64,000 bases of DNA. It comes from Fratercula arctica. Lineage: Eukaryota > Chordata > Aves > Charadriiformes > Alcidae. Location: contig CANTUZ010000002.1 in the NCBI GenBank assembly GCA_947846985.1, positions 59,228,563-59,292,562 on the forward strand. The letters run 5' to 3'. A model generated the notes under the pieces. It did not search any database. It was not told the DNA's origin and saw only the letters and a list, made by a program, of their open reading frames with translations. The first letter of the stretch is position 1. Each line of letters begins with the position of its first letter. Positions 12,236 through 24,141 of this stretch are shown piece after piece. The translations under genes were made by a program, and so were the position numbers.

Positions 12236-15200
12236 CTTCATAAATATGCCCTCAAATTTCTGGTGACAAGGTTTACATGCTACTGATGACAAGCAGCAGT
12301 AGAACTTCTGGAGCCAGTCCTAGGAGCAGTAAAGGATGATCTTGAGTGTGACTTTACCTACTTGAGATAAAAGAATTGCCACTGCAGAATCTAAATTAAT
12401 GTGCCTGCTTGCTTGCTATCTAAGATGACAGTCCTGGGATAGCTTGCTGTTAGTCAACCTGCCTTAGGGATTCTTATTCAGAAAAACTATCATATTATCT
12501 TAAAGCAAACAAGAGAAAAACTCCTGAACAGGCTGTTCTCTGCTTACTTTGTGAGCAAGATAATTGCTAATATGATAGGCAAATCAGGTACTATAAGTAA
12601 AGGCCATACCATGAAGTCATAGCCTTGCCAAAGGTGCATTTCATGTCTGCCCTATCCATCACTGTCTAGAGATTTCCATTTCACAGGTGAAACTTACAAT
12701 CTGATAAGGACATCACTGCTTATATTGCTGAGTTGCTCTGCATCATTGAGCATTGTAACTGGTGATTTTCTCAATGATGAGTTACATAATTGTCTTGTCT
12801 TTGGAGTTCAGCACCATCTTTTCTCGAGCCAAATTTATAATAGTTTAAGAAAAGGCCTTAGCCCCTGAATCAGAATCACTGCATACTAAGAAAAGTCTTA
12901 TTACAGCAATTAATCTAAATGTTGGGTTTTATGATTAGAAAGATGATTGTTGTCAATACAATCAGGAACCCAAACACAACATTATTAACAGACAAGATCA
13001 GTTGTCCAAACATCTAGTCAGACCATATAGTGGTCCATATAGAGATTCAAAGAGGATAAATGTTATTTATGCAAAAATAAAAACTGCAGTGCTTCAGTTT
13101 GGTCATCAAAGGTTGACAGTATAAAGCATATTATGTCACAGATTCTCATTTGTGGGCATCAGTGCTTCCTTTGACAAAGAGTAAAGAAGTGTTATTACAT
13201 CCAAAGAGTCTTGATGATCTCTGAAACGCTCGTTACAATGGTAATAAGTGTGCATGAGAATGAAATGGAAGTTAACTGAGGTTGCCTCTGAAGAGACACA
13301 TTCCATTGCCTCATATTTATAATTTGTCAAGTCTGCTCCCATGACAGTGGTGTGGACATGAACACTGGCATAAATGTGAGGTGAACATTTTCTGTGGATT
13401 CTTCTCAGAAAGATTGATTCTTACTGGTACATCAGTCATCAGAAGGAGACATCAAAATAGACTGAGTTTCTGGGAAGAAGTTATATTCGCGAGACACTTG
13501 CCACAAGTTGCTTCAGTTGCATATATTCAGCTCCACGTATATAGCAATCATTATGTTCAATATAGTATGAATGTTCCTGGATCTTTCTAAGTAGAGGACT
13601 GCCCAAACCTGGGGCTTCTGAAACAAATATACTTTGCAACAATTCAACCTGTCTCAGCCAAGATGCTATCTTTTTTTTTCTGAGACTATCTTTTATGGTT
13701 CAAGAGGAAATCATGGAGCAAATCAAATAGTCTGGGAGCTGAGCTACTTGCCACATTTTTTCCCAAAACTTATACAGACATTTTCCCATTACTTGCTAGG
13801 GAATGACAAATTCATAATGAGATCAAAATGTATGTTTCTGTCATCAGGTAGCAGGTGTATGTCTGCTCATGTTATGGAAATGCACATCTACATTCCATGA
13901 CAGCATTTCTAGCACATCCTGGCATGTAACATCAACAGCTAATAGGAAATACCTATACATTTTAGCAGGTGACTGATTTGCTATACACTTTCTTTTTGGA
14001 AGTTTGTTTTTCAACACGTGATAAAAATGTGTTTAGCTGCAGTTAGCTGATTTCATGGTTGAGTTTTTAAATACTGGGAAAGTGTTAATATTCTAATACA
14101 AGGAGGGGCTTTATGCATTCTTTTTGTAGAATTGACAAATACAGAATATTTAATTTGGAAATTTTTTCTAGTATTTCCATCCACAAAACATTTCCAAGAA
14201 TGCTCTTTCTTAGATAAGTTTTGTGGATTTAGACATTCCTGTGCTCAAGAAACATTTACAGTAATTTCAAAGAATATAGCACAGTATGACTTGTGGTATG
14301 GACAGATGCCAAATGACATCTCTGCGAAGTCCAGCTCAGCCTGATCCAACAGTAATCAGTGAAAAATCTCTAGCAGACTCAAATGCATTTCTTACCAAGA
14401 CCATAATGTATAGCTAATGCAGGGAAAAATCTAGCGAAACCTGACTGTAAACTTGAAGACAATACTGAGGAGGAAGAGGACAAGTTATTAGTGACCTTCC
14501 TCTGATCTGGTAAATTAATGAATCAGTGTCAATTTTAGTCAAGCAGCTGGTTACAGTTACAACAGCAAAGAACATATCTATGAGCCAAATCCATCAGTTG
14601 TATTTTTGATCAGCTATATTTATAACCCTGAAACAGAGGAAAGGAAAAAAAAAAAAAGGCATCTCGAGGCATTTAGGAGTTCATTTACTGTATTGGTAAA
14701 AATTTTTAAATGGGCAATTAGAACCCTACTGATTTTAATCATTGGCAGTTTTCAGATTCTATAAAAAAGCTATCCTGAGCCAATTATCAGACATATATGC
14801 AATTGCTCCTTGTGTCATAGCAACTTTAAGGGCTTCTCCATCTTTTGTTATAGTCTTTTTTTTTCCCCACACCCTCTCTTTGGAGTCCTTACCTAAACCT
14901 GGAGTTCTCACCCCTACCATTTCTTCTTAGCATTATCTTTCCTATGTTATTTCTTTACTCCTCATTTGCACACCAGTGGGTCTTTGTGGTTCTATTTTAA
15001 GTGTTTAAAAGGACCTTTTCTCATAGAGGAAATTGTCTTTCTCATATAAAAAAAGGAAGGAATTTTGCTCCAGAAAAGCAGCAACTACTGTCATACCCAC
15101 AGAGCCTCACAGGAAAGAATGGACAGAAGTACTCCTCTACACCTCTGCTTTTCCTCTGTGAAAGATCCCAGAAAGCAGTATTGCAAAATGGTTCAACTTC

Positions 15201-15245
15201 CCTGAGGGATCCACAGGGTCTTTTGTGCCTGCTGTCATGGTCCAC
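12236..15245. other. Unique DNA, no gene seen
   Basis: No frame has support as a gene; frames of 68-88 codons at 13136-13900 and 15001-15267 show no domain. A 12-base A run lies near 14648-14659. Confidence 0.4.
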
Positions 15246-15430
15246 ATATACAGAATCACAGACGTGAAGGACTATTGAAATAATTTAACATAACTTTCTG
15301 CATCACAGTGGCCACAGAGGTTCCTGCTTCAAGGGCCCAAATTTCCCCCAAACAGTATGTCTGTTACAGTTATTCAATAATCATTCAGTGTTCCTTATAT
15401 CTTGAGTTAAGATTTCCAATGGATAGTTGC
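15246..15430 (-). repeat. Possible ancient CR1/L3-like relic
   Basis: In complement, 'cagaatcacagacgtgaaggac' (15250-15271), then 'ttattcaataatcattcagtgttccttatatcttgagttaagatttcca' (15370-15418), follow the order of an ancient CR1/L3 3' end. The match is faint. Confidence 0.3.
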
Positions 15431-17879
15431 CCTGATTATGAAAAGAATTAAAACAAAATTGTTCTACATTTCTAATATGTGTAAGCTGAATTTCCAATTT
15501 TAGTTACTGTATATTAGTTTATGTTTTTCTACTATAGGAAGAAAGATTAAAAGAACTTGTCTCATGTAATAACTGCTTTGCAGTGCCTGACAGATTAAGT
15601 AATTTTAAAAATCATTAAAAGATAAAACCAGAAAGGTGGAATTGGCAGACATATTCTGTGTGTTTTGATCATGCACAGACACGTGTATAGACTCTAAAGT
15701 TACATCTTAATAGGTTGTTTACTAAGGAAAACAGCCTTTAGGCTTCCCTTACAAACGGCTTCTCCAGACTATAGGCACTCATTCTTCTGTCTATTTTCAC
15801 TCTTCACTTTATCCATGCTTTCTGAATATGGATACTATAAGTTGTTGCAGAGCTTTGGTACTAGTCTTGCTAATGGAGGAAAAGCTGAAGCCACGCTGCT
15901 AAAAGTTTCATCATTTCATTCTACTTGTCTAACTCTGGACACCTCATCCTCTTACACAATCCAAAAACCTCCATCATTTTTACAGGGCATGCACATTTTC
16001 ACGTGCAATGTTTAACATATACCAAAGATGGGAAACTCAGTTTTTTCTTAAGTTACAAAGAACTCTGTTTCATTCAAAGCATGATGTTCTAGTTCTCACC
16101 ATTATGTTATTTTGTCAGTTTCTTCAGATCCTATGCGAAGGATCATAGCATCACATCTACCATCCAGAAAGGGAAAATTAAGGTGCAACAATGCAATAAA
16201 TTATGCCAGGCTAGGTCCATAACAATATTAAAAACAGAAATTAGATGTTCTGATGCTATACTGCTTCCTCACAATGCTGTATAACAAGAATTTCTGTGAA
16301 TTATGATCCAGTAAAATTATATTTTACTGAAAAATTATATTGTATTGACTCCGCATTTTTATATTTTTCCCGACTGAGAATTTTTATGACTTGTGTGGCC
16401 AGCATTTAAATTTATTAATAGCTAGTTACCTAAATGGACACTAAACATCTAACCTGCTGCAAAACTTGACGACGCTAGCCATAGGGCTTGAACTTTTAAT
16501 AGGGCTGTTAGCATTAGATTATCACCAGTGAGGCCTTCTGTAACTGTGTAGCATTTGATATTTACAAGTCTTAAAGCACCTGTAGAAATGATACCAGACA
16601 GACTTGTATTATGGGCTGTATGTAATCCCATTTTAAGAAGGACATTTATTTCAGTTCAGCTTGTAGCTCAGGCAAATTGTGTGAAACATGGCTAATATGT
16701 TCTTTAGTCCAGTCTTGGCTAGCTACTAATACGATTTTGAAGTTATTCACACACCTAGTCTAGAGCTCTTTCATACTGGTCACACACAGCTTACTGAAAT
16801 ATTTAGCATTTCAAACCTTTCCATATACAGCTCCCCAATACAGTCGACTTTACTAGCTATTTCCTGAAGTATTTCTGAGTTCACTCTTTTTAAATATGGA
16901 ACTTTACTCACAGATTTATTCAAATTTACCTTTAGTTTGATCTGGCTCACATTAAATCAACTTCAGTTTAAACTGAATCAAGCCATAACTATTTTCTGTG
17001 ACCTAGCCTTCTCCCACCTACTTGTCTTGTATACTAGACTGTCTGAACTAACATCACAATTTTTTAGTTCAGTCACTATTTGATAAAAAACCCCAACCCA
17101 AATCTTATCACCTGTGACACTGAAGAGTATCTAGGCTCTACCATTGTCAGCAGAACTTCTTCTCTAGCCTGCTTCTCACAAATCAACTCCTGTTAGTATT
17201 TATACCTCTACAGTTTTAAAGAAATCTCTATTAATTTCCAAATTTGATACAGCAATTTGTACCAGACTCCCAGTATTATTCTAGTAGAAATGTTTTTACT
17301 ATGCCTCCCAAAAAAATAATTTGATGTTTTTTATTTTACCCAGCTCAATTTTATTGTGCTTTCCTTCCTAACTCTTAATAGCCCATCTATAAATATGTGT
17401 TAACCTGCTTTAACTGCTTTAACTTCCGTTTCTCTGTTTCCAAAGCAGCACATCCTCTTCAATGCACGCTTTATCACCACAATTGCTTTTCTGTCATGTT
17501 CCAATAATCTTTATATCATCATTGTATTGTGCTCTGGTAGTTCATACCCTTCCGTCTTGTTCCTCATTTTTTATCCAGAAAATCTAGCCACTGTCTAGCC
17601 CTGCAACTTTCAAACTGTTGGACCCTCTTAATCAGCAATCACTATAAAAAACCAGGCCACCCATCACAGAAGTAACATCCTCCATGACCTTCTAATAGTG
17701 AGAAGTCTGTGTAGACTAGCATCTCCAAACCAGGGAAAATATTTTGTGTTTGATATCATAGGAACTAAGAAAAAAAATCTAGTTTGTTGCTTTTCTGTTA
17801 TCCCATGGGTTTTTAACCAAGCATAGCCTGTGAGGAGAGGGTCTTTATCAATCGCTTTGAGCAGTCAGACAGGAATGGG
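15431..17879. other. Unique AT-rich DNA, no gene seen
   Basis: There is no convincing reading frame or repeat. The DNA between about 17380 and 17600 is pyrimidine-rich. Confidence 0.4.
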
Positions 17880-18780
17880 GGCCTTGTTTGGAGAACTCCT
17901 GCCAGACTAAGAAGGACAGGATTATACAGATTGCCATCCAGAGGGATCTGGACAGGCTTGAGAGGCGGGCAATATCGACTTCATTAAGTTCAACAAGGCC
18001 AAGTGAAAGGTCCTACGCCTGGGTCGTGGCAATCCCAAGCACAAATACAGGCTGGGCAGAGAATGGATTGAGAGCAGCCCTGAGAAGAAGGACTTGGGAG
18101 TGTTGGTGGATGAGAAGGTCAACATGAACCAGCAATGCACGCTTGCAGCCCAGAAAGCCAACTATATCCTGGGCTGCATCAAAAGAAGTATGGCCAGCAG
18201 GTCAAAGGAGGTGATTCTACCCCTCTACTCTGCTCTCTTGAGACCCCACCTGGAGTACTGGGTCCAGCTTTGCAGTCCTCAGCACGAGAAGGACGTGGAC
18301 CTATTGGAGTGGGTCCAGAGAAGGGCTATGAAGATGATCAGAGGGCTGGAGAACCTCTCCTATGAAGACAGGCTGAGAGAGTTGGGGTTGTTCAGCCTGG
18401 AGAAGAGAAGGCTCCAGGGAGACCTTAGAGCAGCTTTCCTGTACCTATAGGGGGCCTACAAGAAAGCTGGAGAGGGATTTTTTACAAGGGAGTGTAGTGA
18501 CAGGACGAGGTGTAATGGCTTCAAACTGGAAGAGGGTAGATTTAGATGAGATATTAGGAAGAAATTCTTTACTGTGAGAGTGGTGAGACACTGGAACAGT
18601 TTGTGATGGGGAGTTGTGGATGACCCATCCCTGGAGACATTCAAGGCCAGGCTGGATGGGCCTTTGAGCAACCTGGTCTAGTGGGAGGTGTCCCTGCCCA
18701 TGGCAGGGGGATTGGAACTACATGATCTTTAAGGTCCCTTCCAATCTAAACCATTCTGTGATTCTATGATGATTCTATGA
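17880..18780 (+). mobile_element. CR1 LINE, 5'-truncated, forward strand
   Basis: This is a typical truncated CR1: the last part of ORF2, a short 3' UTR with 'ggtcccttccaatctaaacc' (18733-18752), and the octamer tail 'attctgtgattctatgatgattctatga' (18753-18780). The left edge is approximate; 'attgccatccagagggatctggacaggct' at 17930-17958 is certain CR1. Point changes and stops break the ORF after about 18447 (an in-frame TAG) and again near 18603. It is a dead copy of intermediate age. Confidence 0.95.
18094..18450 (+). pseudogene. CR1 ORF2 C-terminal fragment
   Basis: A 118-codon frame corresponds to the region after the reverse-transcriptase palm of CR1 ORF2. Recognisable blocks in order are [70 protein letters not shown] and [18 protein letters not shown]. 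The frame stops where family members continue for about 70 residues, through a TAG directly after FLYL. It is the longest intact CR1 peptide in the window but lacks the catalytic domain. Confidence 0.9.
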
Positions 18781-20231
18781 CACAGCATTTCTCTGAATTA
18801 AGAAGCAGAGTAAGCAGGGCCTCATCCTGACACAGGAGCTGATAAGGCAGAATCTTGTCACAATCTGGAGGTTATTTCCTGCACCAAAGTCTCATAACTT
18901 TGCCTATCAATCCCAGTGGTTCACAATCCGATTCCTCCACAGACCACAGTGTAAGGTAAAGAGAACAGCAGTTCTGAATGCACAGACCAAAGTCAGGGTC
19001 CAACGCAGAAGATGACAGGAAAGAGTTAGACAGTATGCACAGTTGTATATGACTTTAAACTACAAGGGCAAAGGTGTGAGCACCTATCCTTCTAGGTAAT
19101 AAATGTATTTTTAAAATCTTGGGTCGTGTGCTCTTCTCATCTTGTTGTTTCACCTACTTTCACTTCTGCAAAGCTATCTACAGTAAGGAGATCTTATTTG
19201 CACTTTTATATAAGGTACTAGTTTTGTTGAAATGTGATCTGTATGTTTTTAGTTATATTTTATTAAAAACTTCCAGAGGAACACACATCCCACAATATGA
19301 AAACACACTTCCCTTGCATAAATAAGCTTCAAGTTTTATTAAAAATCATAATACTCCATAATATATCATGAAATATTAATTCCATATTCATAACCATAGT
19401 CACAAGATATTTCCTGAAACACAATGCAAAATATCAAGAAAATACCACAACCAAGTTTTAATAAGGTAGAGGCTTAAGATAATGAAATCAGTTCTTCTCT
19501 TACAAACAGTAGCTTAAGGAAGCTCTGACCATGTGTTGCTTATGACTCTTCTTTTGAAAATCTGTGTTCTTCTGGTGAACCCTAGGTGAGATTCTCTTCC
19601 TTTTTCTCCTGGATAAAATTATTCACTGCACAAAGGACTGCTCAACAGTCTGGAGTCTTGTTCCAGAATTATAATGCCTTTCAGTCTTTCAATTGTACCT
19701 CTCTCTAATGTTTTGTCTCAGTGTAAGAATTCTTGAAATTAAATTAAATTGTTTTCCAGGATCCAAACCAAGGTCTAATAAAGACTCCTTCTTCAGACTA
19801 GGCATCTATAAACAATTTTTTAGAAAACTGAGCAAGATGACCATTTCCTTTTCATTCAACCAGTGGAGACAGAGAGTGATAATGAAGGGGGAGAAAGTAG
19901 CTCACAGTTTACAAGGTTATGTGATACCTCCAGCCTGTAACTCTCCCTGCTAACTAAACGGATAAAAATTACTGCACCAAGGAAGACAAGTCAATACCAA
20001 ATGGCTACTCAGTGTCCTCCTCCTTTCACTGCTGCATCCTCCTGTTGGACAGATGCTGCTGATCATGGCACTAAGAATATCCTTAGTTGTGCAGTGGCTG
20101 ATATTCAAAGCTAGTGTCATCTCTCTTGTGAAGATCTTAACTACCACTCCACAAAGCTCTGCATTTTTGCAGTCATTGTCAAAGCAGTACAAGGTAATAT
20201 CTGGGAAACAGCAACAGACAGGCAAGAAATG
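18781..20231. other. Unique DNA, no gene seen
   Basis: There are short frames only. The 123-codon reverse frame at 19950-20321 overlaps the next CR1 and lacks any domain. Confidence 0.4.
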
Positions 20232-20644
20232 ACCGTTCGTATGAAGCACCTCTCTTATGACGAACGACTGAGAGACCTGGGTCTGTTTACCTGGGAGAAG
20301 ACTGAGAATGGATCTCATCAATGCTTATAAATATCTAAAGGGCGGGTGCCAAGAGGAAACAGCCAGACTCTTTTCAGTGGTGCCCAGTGACAGGACAAGG
20401 GGCAACAGGCACAAGGTGGAACACAGGGAATTCCGTCTGAACATAAGGAAAAACTTCTTTACTTTGAGGGTTACAGAGCACTGGAACAGGCTGCCCAGAC
20501 AGGTTGTGGAATCTCCTTCCCTGGAGATATTCAAAACCCTCTTGGATGCGTTCCTGTCCAGCCTCCTCTAGGTGAATCTGCTTTGGTGGGGGGGTTGGAC
20601 CTCCAAAGGTCCCTTCCAACCCCTCCCATTCTGTGATTCTGTAT
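20232..20644 (+). mobile_element. CR1 LINE, 3' end, forward strand
   Basis: It begins within the CR1 segment encoding a 'MKHLSYDERLRDLGLF'-like peptide (20241-20290) and runs to the tail 'cccattctgtgattctgtatgac' near 20625-20646. The frame at 20308-20571 encodes the very C-terminus of ORF2: SDRTRGNRHKVEHREFRLN, RKNFFTLRVTEHWNRLPRQV, then ESPSLEIFKTLLDAFLSSLL, ending at its natural stop. A frameshift separates it from the upstream part. It is one of the better preserved copies. Confidence 0.93.
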
Positions 20645-23418
20645 GACAAATTGAAAGGAATCACTGAATCTGAGATCTTGATTCTCTCCTTGTCCCTGCT
20701 AATCCCTTTAATCCAGATGCCTTTGACTGTCTTCTATTGCATTTCCCATAGTACAACAGTGGAAATATCCTGTTATACATAGAGATCATCAATCACACTA
20801 ATGAGATAACTTCTCATGAAGCAGACTGTATTGCAGAGGAGGTTGTCATTGTGGTGGAGAATACTCTTTGGACTGCAATAGGAGAGAGCTAGCTGTATGA
20901 ATGCTACTGTTGACCATCTAATCAACAAAAACGTAGTGCAAATATGCTGTCCATGTACAACTGTCTAATGCATACACAATGTTGAAGCTGAAGGTAGGCA
21001 GAAGCACACTTAAAATTTCTTAGTTTGTGCATGTTTTTTTTCCAATAAATACCCATGCAAAATGCTTGGTGGGATCCAAATATCTGTTGAGACTGCTGGA
21101 GTTTGGTAGAAATCACCTTTTTTTTTTTTTTTTTAATGTACAGTAGCAATGTATCTCTAACTGATTACTTGCTATTTTATTTAGAAGAAAATGTACACAA
21201 ACATATTCACCATTCCTTCCTTTACTCTCTTCCTTCAAATATGCTTTAATACCCATTTATTTCAAAGGAGAAGGGGAAAAAACTCTTTCCCTGGTGTGTT
21301 CCCCAGATATCCCTATTTATAGCTTCCTAATACCAACAGATGCTAAAAGTGTCTCTGTGTGACAGTTGGGAAATGAGGGAAGTGGATGAGTTTATTTTTA
21401 GAAAAAAACCCACCCCACATTAAAAAAAAAGGTAGCAGGTCTGCTTAGTGTATCGTATTTTGAGGTCTTGTCTTCCTAATGAAGAGTCTAGGAGAGTCAG
21501 CACTAGTGAGGAAATGGAGCACCAGCTCAGAAGGCGCAAGACAAACCCAACACAGTCTCAGTAACATAATTAAAAATGACTGTGGTGTGACTGAACCAAG
21601 CTTCCTCTTCAAATTAAAAATGAATTTACTGGAGGGATGGTTTTTCTTAAGCAGATGGGAAGAGTGAGCTATTAGCATGGGCTTTAAACATCATTTGTGT
21701 TGACAATTTTTTTTTCTAATTACTCCCCCTGCAGATTTTCAGCAATGAGAAATAGTCAGAAGAAAAGCATTTGACTAGTCACACACTACTACTGCTGGCA
21801 GAAATGTGTGGCACTTTAAGCAGATCATCTCTTGTCAGTTTATTTTAAAGTCAAGAGATAAGAGTGTTTGTACTGAAGTATGAAGCAAGGAGCTGTCAAG
21901 GACTCTGCTAAGACTTTCTGCCTTCTGAGAGTAGCTCCATTTGTGCCCCAAGCCCAAAGAAGATTAGAGGTGAAAACAGTCCAAACAAGTCCAAAAGCAC
22001 TTGGCCAGGGCTTGACTAGTAACGGTTCCCAAGACACTATTTGCTGTGTGTGGGTAGACACAGCAGGGCACATGCAGCTTGGAGACTCCTATGCAGAATG
22101 CTCCAGTGGCAGTTGTGTCAGAGCCTCTTCTGCTGAGTTCCTTCCAGCTGGGGTCTTCACTGCTCCACTACTCATTACCCGCATGCCAGTGCAAGGATTC
22201 AGATCAGGTCAGAGAATTTAGCTTAAAGTTGTGTTGTTACTTAACACTGGTCAGCTGTTCAAAGTCAGATGTCTCCTGTTACTAATGTACCCTTAATTAT
22301 AACTTTTTCATCAGTAGGTAGTCAAAGAAAAGCAAGGTTATCCAGCAGTCTATACCTCAGTTCTGCCCCAAAGAAAGATATATATTGTTCAGAAATGCTG
22401 GATCTGAAGATTTACTTCTGGTTCATTTGAGAGATAAAAACCAGCTGCAGTGACTGTGTCTGGATCTGTGACCTTCAAGTTTCAGGGTGCTTGGATCTCC
22501 TTTGTACATACCATTAATAAATGATAAACCACCTTTTCACTGTTAGAACCTCTCCTTTCAGAAGCATCATAAGGCTAGAAAAGCTGTGTGGGATGAAAAT
22601 GATCCCATTTCCATTGTGTGGGCATCCAGAAAAGCCAGTAGAGAGCATGAGCATAATTTGGACAAATTGCTGTGGCTAGGTGCAATATGACCACTGCAGA
22701 GCATGTAGCCATAGTAGTCATGCAATGTTTTACCAAAAGAACTACAATGGTAAGCAGCCTGTAATCAGCATGCTCGCCCTTACAATCCTATGTTCTTATA
22801 TTCTATACACCTGCTACACTTTCAGTGACCAAGAATAACACTTCCCTTAACACTCTTAATAGATTGCCTGCACTTACATACAGGCATTTAACTAGAACTC
22901 CAAAAAGCAAAAGGATTCAGCGAGTGGGAAAGATACTGTTACCTCAATAACAGAGAAAGAGAGAGAATGTGAGAGGATAAGCTGCTGTATTTTATATGAA
23001 ATCTCCAGTAGGAATAAGGGTAAGAACAAGAACTGCTGGTTACAGGGGTAAAGACTGCTCAGGCATTTAATGTGTATGTGATAAATCCCTACAAAGTCCA
23101 TGCTGCATACAACAAAAGTCTAAGAAATGGGTCACAAATCCATGGGTGAAAAGTGCTGATATGTGTAGGAAAGTACATCCTCATGACTTACCTGCCTTTA
23201 AAAGCATTCTACCAGTGCTAACCAGCTGTTTTGAAAAAATGATTCAATCTTTAGTATTGTTAAATTAGCTAAATGGGAATTCTCAGCTTCTACTGAATGT
23301 TAATTAGTAACTGCCAGCTTTTTCACATGCAGGCAAAGCTGGCTGCATGAGCAAACTTTATTCTGGTATTTTCCAATTTATGACTCTTACTTGACAATTC
23401 AAATCACAATTTCAATAC
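20645..23418. other. Unique DNA with a poly-T run, no gene seen
   Basis: A 17-base T run lies at 21118-21134. Overlapping frames of 113 and 77 codons (21840-22221) lie on opposite strands of the same DNA, which argues against either being coding. Nothing else is recognised. Confidence 0.4.
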
Positions 23419-23494
23419 GTGGCAGGGGCATTGGACTAGATGATCTTTAAAGGTCCCTTTCAACCCAAACTGTTCCATGATTCTATGATTCTAT
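23419..23494 (+). mobile_element. CR1 3' tail fragment
   Basis: Only the last 75 bases of a CR1 are present: 'gtggcaggggcattggactagatgatctttaaaggtccctttcaaccc' followed by 'attctatgattctat'. The severe 5' truncation is normal for CR1. Confidence 0.92.
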
Positions 23495-24117
23495 CGTATT
23501 TCTGCTTGTTTTGTATGTGTATACTTTTATATGGTATACTTGAAGAAAAATTAGGGACCTCAGTAATGGTATTACTGATTCTTTAGTTTGTGAATACCAT
23601 GATTGCTTTTTTAAAAATGTTGTGGGTTTTGGTTTGTTGTTTGTTTGTTTGGGTTCTTTTAACCTGGTGCGGTCTTAAAAAAGCTAATTGTTTCAGAAAG
23701 CTTTGTTGCTATCCCCAAAACCCCATACGCTGTTAAAAGTGGTATAACTCACTAACCACATTCATAGTGTAACCAGCATCCATTTAAACTCCTTGGATTT
23801 TCACCTACCTTCTCTATTTGGCTTCACTGAGAAAAAAGTGGACCAGGAGTAAAAAACCACATTTAATTACTCTGAGCCTGGGTGCCCTCCTTACGTGACC
23901 CAGTTTCCTTTTCCTCCAGATGTAAACAAAATCAGGACCTTCAGTGAATGAGAGTCCTCTAGAAAACTGTTGGGTCCCTCAATAATTTGGCATTTGAAAA
24001 GCTACTCTTTATCTTTTTTTTTGTCCCACTTTAAGTCCTAAAGTTTGTAACCACTGTTTCCTTTTGCATCTCTCAAATGCTGCATTTAACTAAAGTGCAA
24101 ATGCAAGTAACTTGCTG

Positions 24118-24141
24118 TAGATTCACACAGTGGTGAATCTA
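24118..24141. repeat. 9-bp perfect hairpin
   Basis: TAGATTCAC (24118-24126) and its exact complement GTGAATCTA (24133-24141) flank a six-base loop. The role is unknown and chance is likely. Confidence 0.5.

Noticed and set aside
17880..18780. Host gene encoding the 118-residue CR1-like peptide
   Set aside because: It is flanked by CR1 3' sequence and the octamer tail, with stops at both ends; it is a transposon relic.
19950..20321. 123-codon reverse frame
   Set aside because: It overlaps the antisense of a CR1 and shows no recognisable motif.
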